From Pirellulales bacterium (lineage in GTDB: Bacteria > Planctomycetota > Planctomycetia > Pirellulales > PALSA-1355), in NCBI GenBank assembly GCA_022844125.1, contig JALHMI010000003.1:1-64000 (forward strand): 64,000 nt of DNA, written 5' to 3'. Made by a program: the position numbers and the translations under genes. Shown here piece after piece: positions 62,224 through 64,000 of this stretch; within the stretch, counting starts at the first letter, position 1; every line of letters begins with the position of its first letter. The notes under the pieces were generated by a model. That model saw nothing but the letters and a program-made list of their open reading frames with translations. It was not told the DNA's origin and did not search any database.

Positions 62224-62276
62224 AAACCTAATCGCTTCAAATCAATTCGTCGTGGCACGGCGGAAAGGACTCCCCG

Positions 62277-63719
62277 ATGCGTGTAGTTCTGTGGGATACG
62301 CGAAAGCTGGATGTCGCCAAGGACTTCGCCGGCGGGTACGGCGTCGGCCAGTTCCCTGGCGGCGGCGGTATCGGCGGCCGCATCGTGCGTCACTTCTTCA
62401 AACGCGACTACCGGCCGACGGCCCTGGTGTTCGCCTACCTGGCGGCGATCTTTCGTAAGTTGGGACACAAGGTGGAATACGCGCTGGACGACGTGCCCCC
62501 GGGCGCGGACCTCTACGTATTCAATCCTTCGTTGATCACGCTGCCGCTCGAACGCCAGGCGATGGCCACCGCGATTGCGAAGAACCCCGGCGCGAAAGTG
62601 ATCGTCACCGGAGCCGTTGCACACTCGATGACCGAGGCTTTTGAGGGTCTGCCCGTGACGGTCGTCCGCGGCGAGGCGGAACAGCTTCTCTGGAAGCTGG
62701 ACGACGTGCTGAACACGACCGAGGGGTCGATCGACATTGGCAAGGTGGCTGACTTGGACCAACTGCCTCTGCCGGACTGGTCGCCGTTTGCGTATCAGAA
62801 GTTCCGCATCGGTTTTGATTTTTCGCAATTCCCAACGGGATTGATCCAGCAGAGCCGGGGCTGCACGCTGAAGTGCAATTATTGCCCCTACATCATCATC
62901 GAGAACTCGACGCGGGTGCGCTCACCGGAACTGGTGGCCGCCGAGATGCGCGCCGGCATCAAGATCTATGGTTTCCGCTCGTTCAAATTTCGCGATCCGC
63001 TGTTTGGCGTCGATCGCAAGAAGATCTTTCGCCTGGCAGAGCTGATTGGCAAGCTGCCGACCAAGATTCAGTTCTCCATTGAAAGCCGGATCGACGTGCT
63101 GCGGCCCGACGTGCTGAAGGCTCTCCGCGAAGTGGGTCTGACCAGCATCACGGTGGGCATTGAAACGCCCTCGGAGGAAACACTACGGAAGTACCACCGG
63201 GCGCCCATTCGCGACGATCGACAGCGAGAGTTCGTGAGCCTGTGCCAATCGCTGGGAATTCGGACCGTGGCGGGTTTCATGATCGGCTTCCCGGAAGACA
63301 CCGAGAAGAGCATCCTGGGCGTGCTGCGATACGCGAAAGCGGTGAATCCGACATTTGCGAACTTCAACGTGGTGACCCCCTACCCCGGCACCGAGTTCTA
63401 CGACCAGATCAAGTCGCAAATCGAAACCTTCGACACTTCGAAATACACCGTCTACACGCCGGTGCTGAAGTATCGCTATCTCACGAGCGAGCAGGTCAGC
63501 GAGTTGCACGCCAGGTGTTTCCTGAGCTACTTCTTCCGCGGGCGCTGGTTCTGGGCGAACGGGCCGATCGTGTGGCCGTGGCTGCAGAAGCTGGGGATGA
63601 AGCTGCCGCCGCTGCCGGCCGGCATTCACGCGCACGAGGGTCCGCCGCCGCCGCACTCGGGTTTGTCGGTAATCAACAAGGAAGACTGCAGCACCGACGA
63701 TCGGCGAAACGTGGCCTAG
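62277..63719 (+). CDS. B12-binding domain / radical SAM protein
   Basis: N-terminal B12-binding-like region; QQSRGCTLKCNYCPYIIIENSTRVRSPE (CxxxCxxC); IGFPEDTEKSILGVLRYAK. Confidence 0.85.
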   Translation: MRVVLWDTRKLDVAKDFAGGYGVGQFPGGGGIGGRIVRHFFKRDYRPTALVFAYLAAIFRKLGHKVEYALDDVPPGADLYVFNPSLITLPLERQAMATAIAKNPGAKVIVTGAVAHSMTEAFEGLPVTVVRGEAEQLLWKLDDVLNTTEGSIDIGKVADLDQLPLPDWSPFAYQKFRIGFDFSQFPTGLIQQSRGCTLKCNYCPYIIIENSTRVRSPELVAAEMRAGIKIYGFRSFKFRDPLFGVDRKKIFRLAELIGKLPTKIQFSIESRIDVLRPDVLKALREVGLTSITVGIETPSEETLRKYHRAPIRDDRQREFVSLCQSLGIRTVAGFMIGFPEDTEKSILGVLRYAKAVNPTFANFNVVTPYPGTEFYDQIKSQIETFDTSKYTVYTPVLKYRYLTSEQVSELHARCFLSYFFRGRWFWANGPIVWPWLQKLGMKLPPLPAGIHAHEGPPPPHSGLSVINKEDCSTDDRRNVA

Positions 63720-63736
63720 CCCGCCATGTCACGCCC

Positions 63737-63994
63737 TCAGTAGAGAAACGTGGTCCCAATAACCACCATCGCGGCGATCACGGCGAACCAGGTGATCGCC
63801 GCGGGTGGGGCTTGCTGGCGGAACTTCAAGACCGCGGCCAACAGGACCAGCGACACGACGGCAGCCACGAACGCGCTGAAGTGCAAGAGGGCGCCGAAAG
63901 TCCGAGCCCGCTCGGCGGCTGGATTATCTCGCGTGGCGAGCACAATCGCACCGCCGACGACACCGCACACGACCGTGGTCATCACCGTCATCAT
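63737..63994 (-). CDS. small membrane protein, possibly truncated by the window edge
   Basis: Three hydrophobic segments; start lies 6 nt from the window end. Confidence 0.4.
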   Translation of the reverse strand: MMTVMTTVVCGVVGGAIVLATRDNPAAERARTFGALLHFSAFVAAVVSLVLLAAVLKFRQQAPPAAITWFAVIAAMVVIGTTFLY

Positions 63995-64000
63995 CCAGGC

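Overview
GC-rich chromosomal window. The gene content (DUF1559 prepilin-like protein, PEP-CTERM protein, orphan mraZ, M56-peptidase/secretin-like fusion) points to a planctomycete, probably Pirellulales; this lineage call is inference. Most of the window is housekeeping: rpsB-tsf-pyrH-frr, a beta-oxidation block (fadJ/fadI/fadD-like/acyl-CoA dehydrogenase), ispD, tyrS, rdgB, mtaB, clpS, serS, glmM, a second phosphohexomutase, uvrC, glmS, kdsB, pyrG, mraZ, a FabF-like ketosynthase and a B12-binding radical SAM protein. Main points of interest: (1) a class-I cyclic-di-GMP (GEMM-I) riboswitch in the leader of a lone Flp pilin gene, with a possible hairpin-exchange expression platform; (2) an ACP / acyl-AMP ligase / PLP-decarboxylase trio resembling exosortase-A-associated families, next to a PEP-CTERM protein; (3) a BlaI-type repressor with an imperfect 34-bp palindromic operator over its promoter, coupled to an M56 peptidase carrying a secretin-like C-terminus; (4) a tRNA-Met gene overlapped by a tyrosine-integrase C-terminal remnant, with a tRNA 3'-end fragment 1.3 kb away, i.e. 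a decayed integration site; (5) several small non-coding inverted-repeat (MITE-like) elements, one of which appears to have replaced the 5' end of the DUF1559 gene; (6) a UvrC that ends before the helix-hairpin-helix region; (7) an orphan mraZ. No CRISPR array, rRNA operon or intact transposase was seen. All calls come from reading the sequence and supplied translations; no searches were run.
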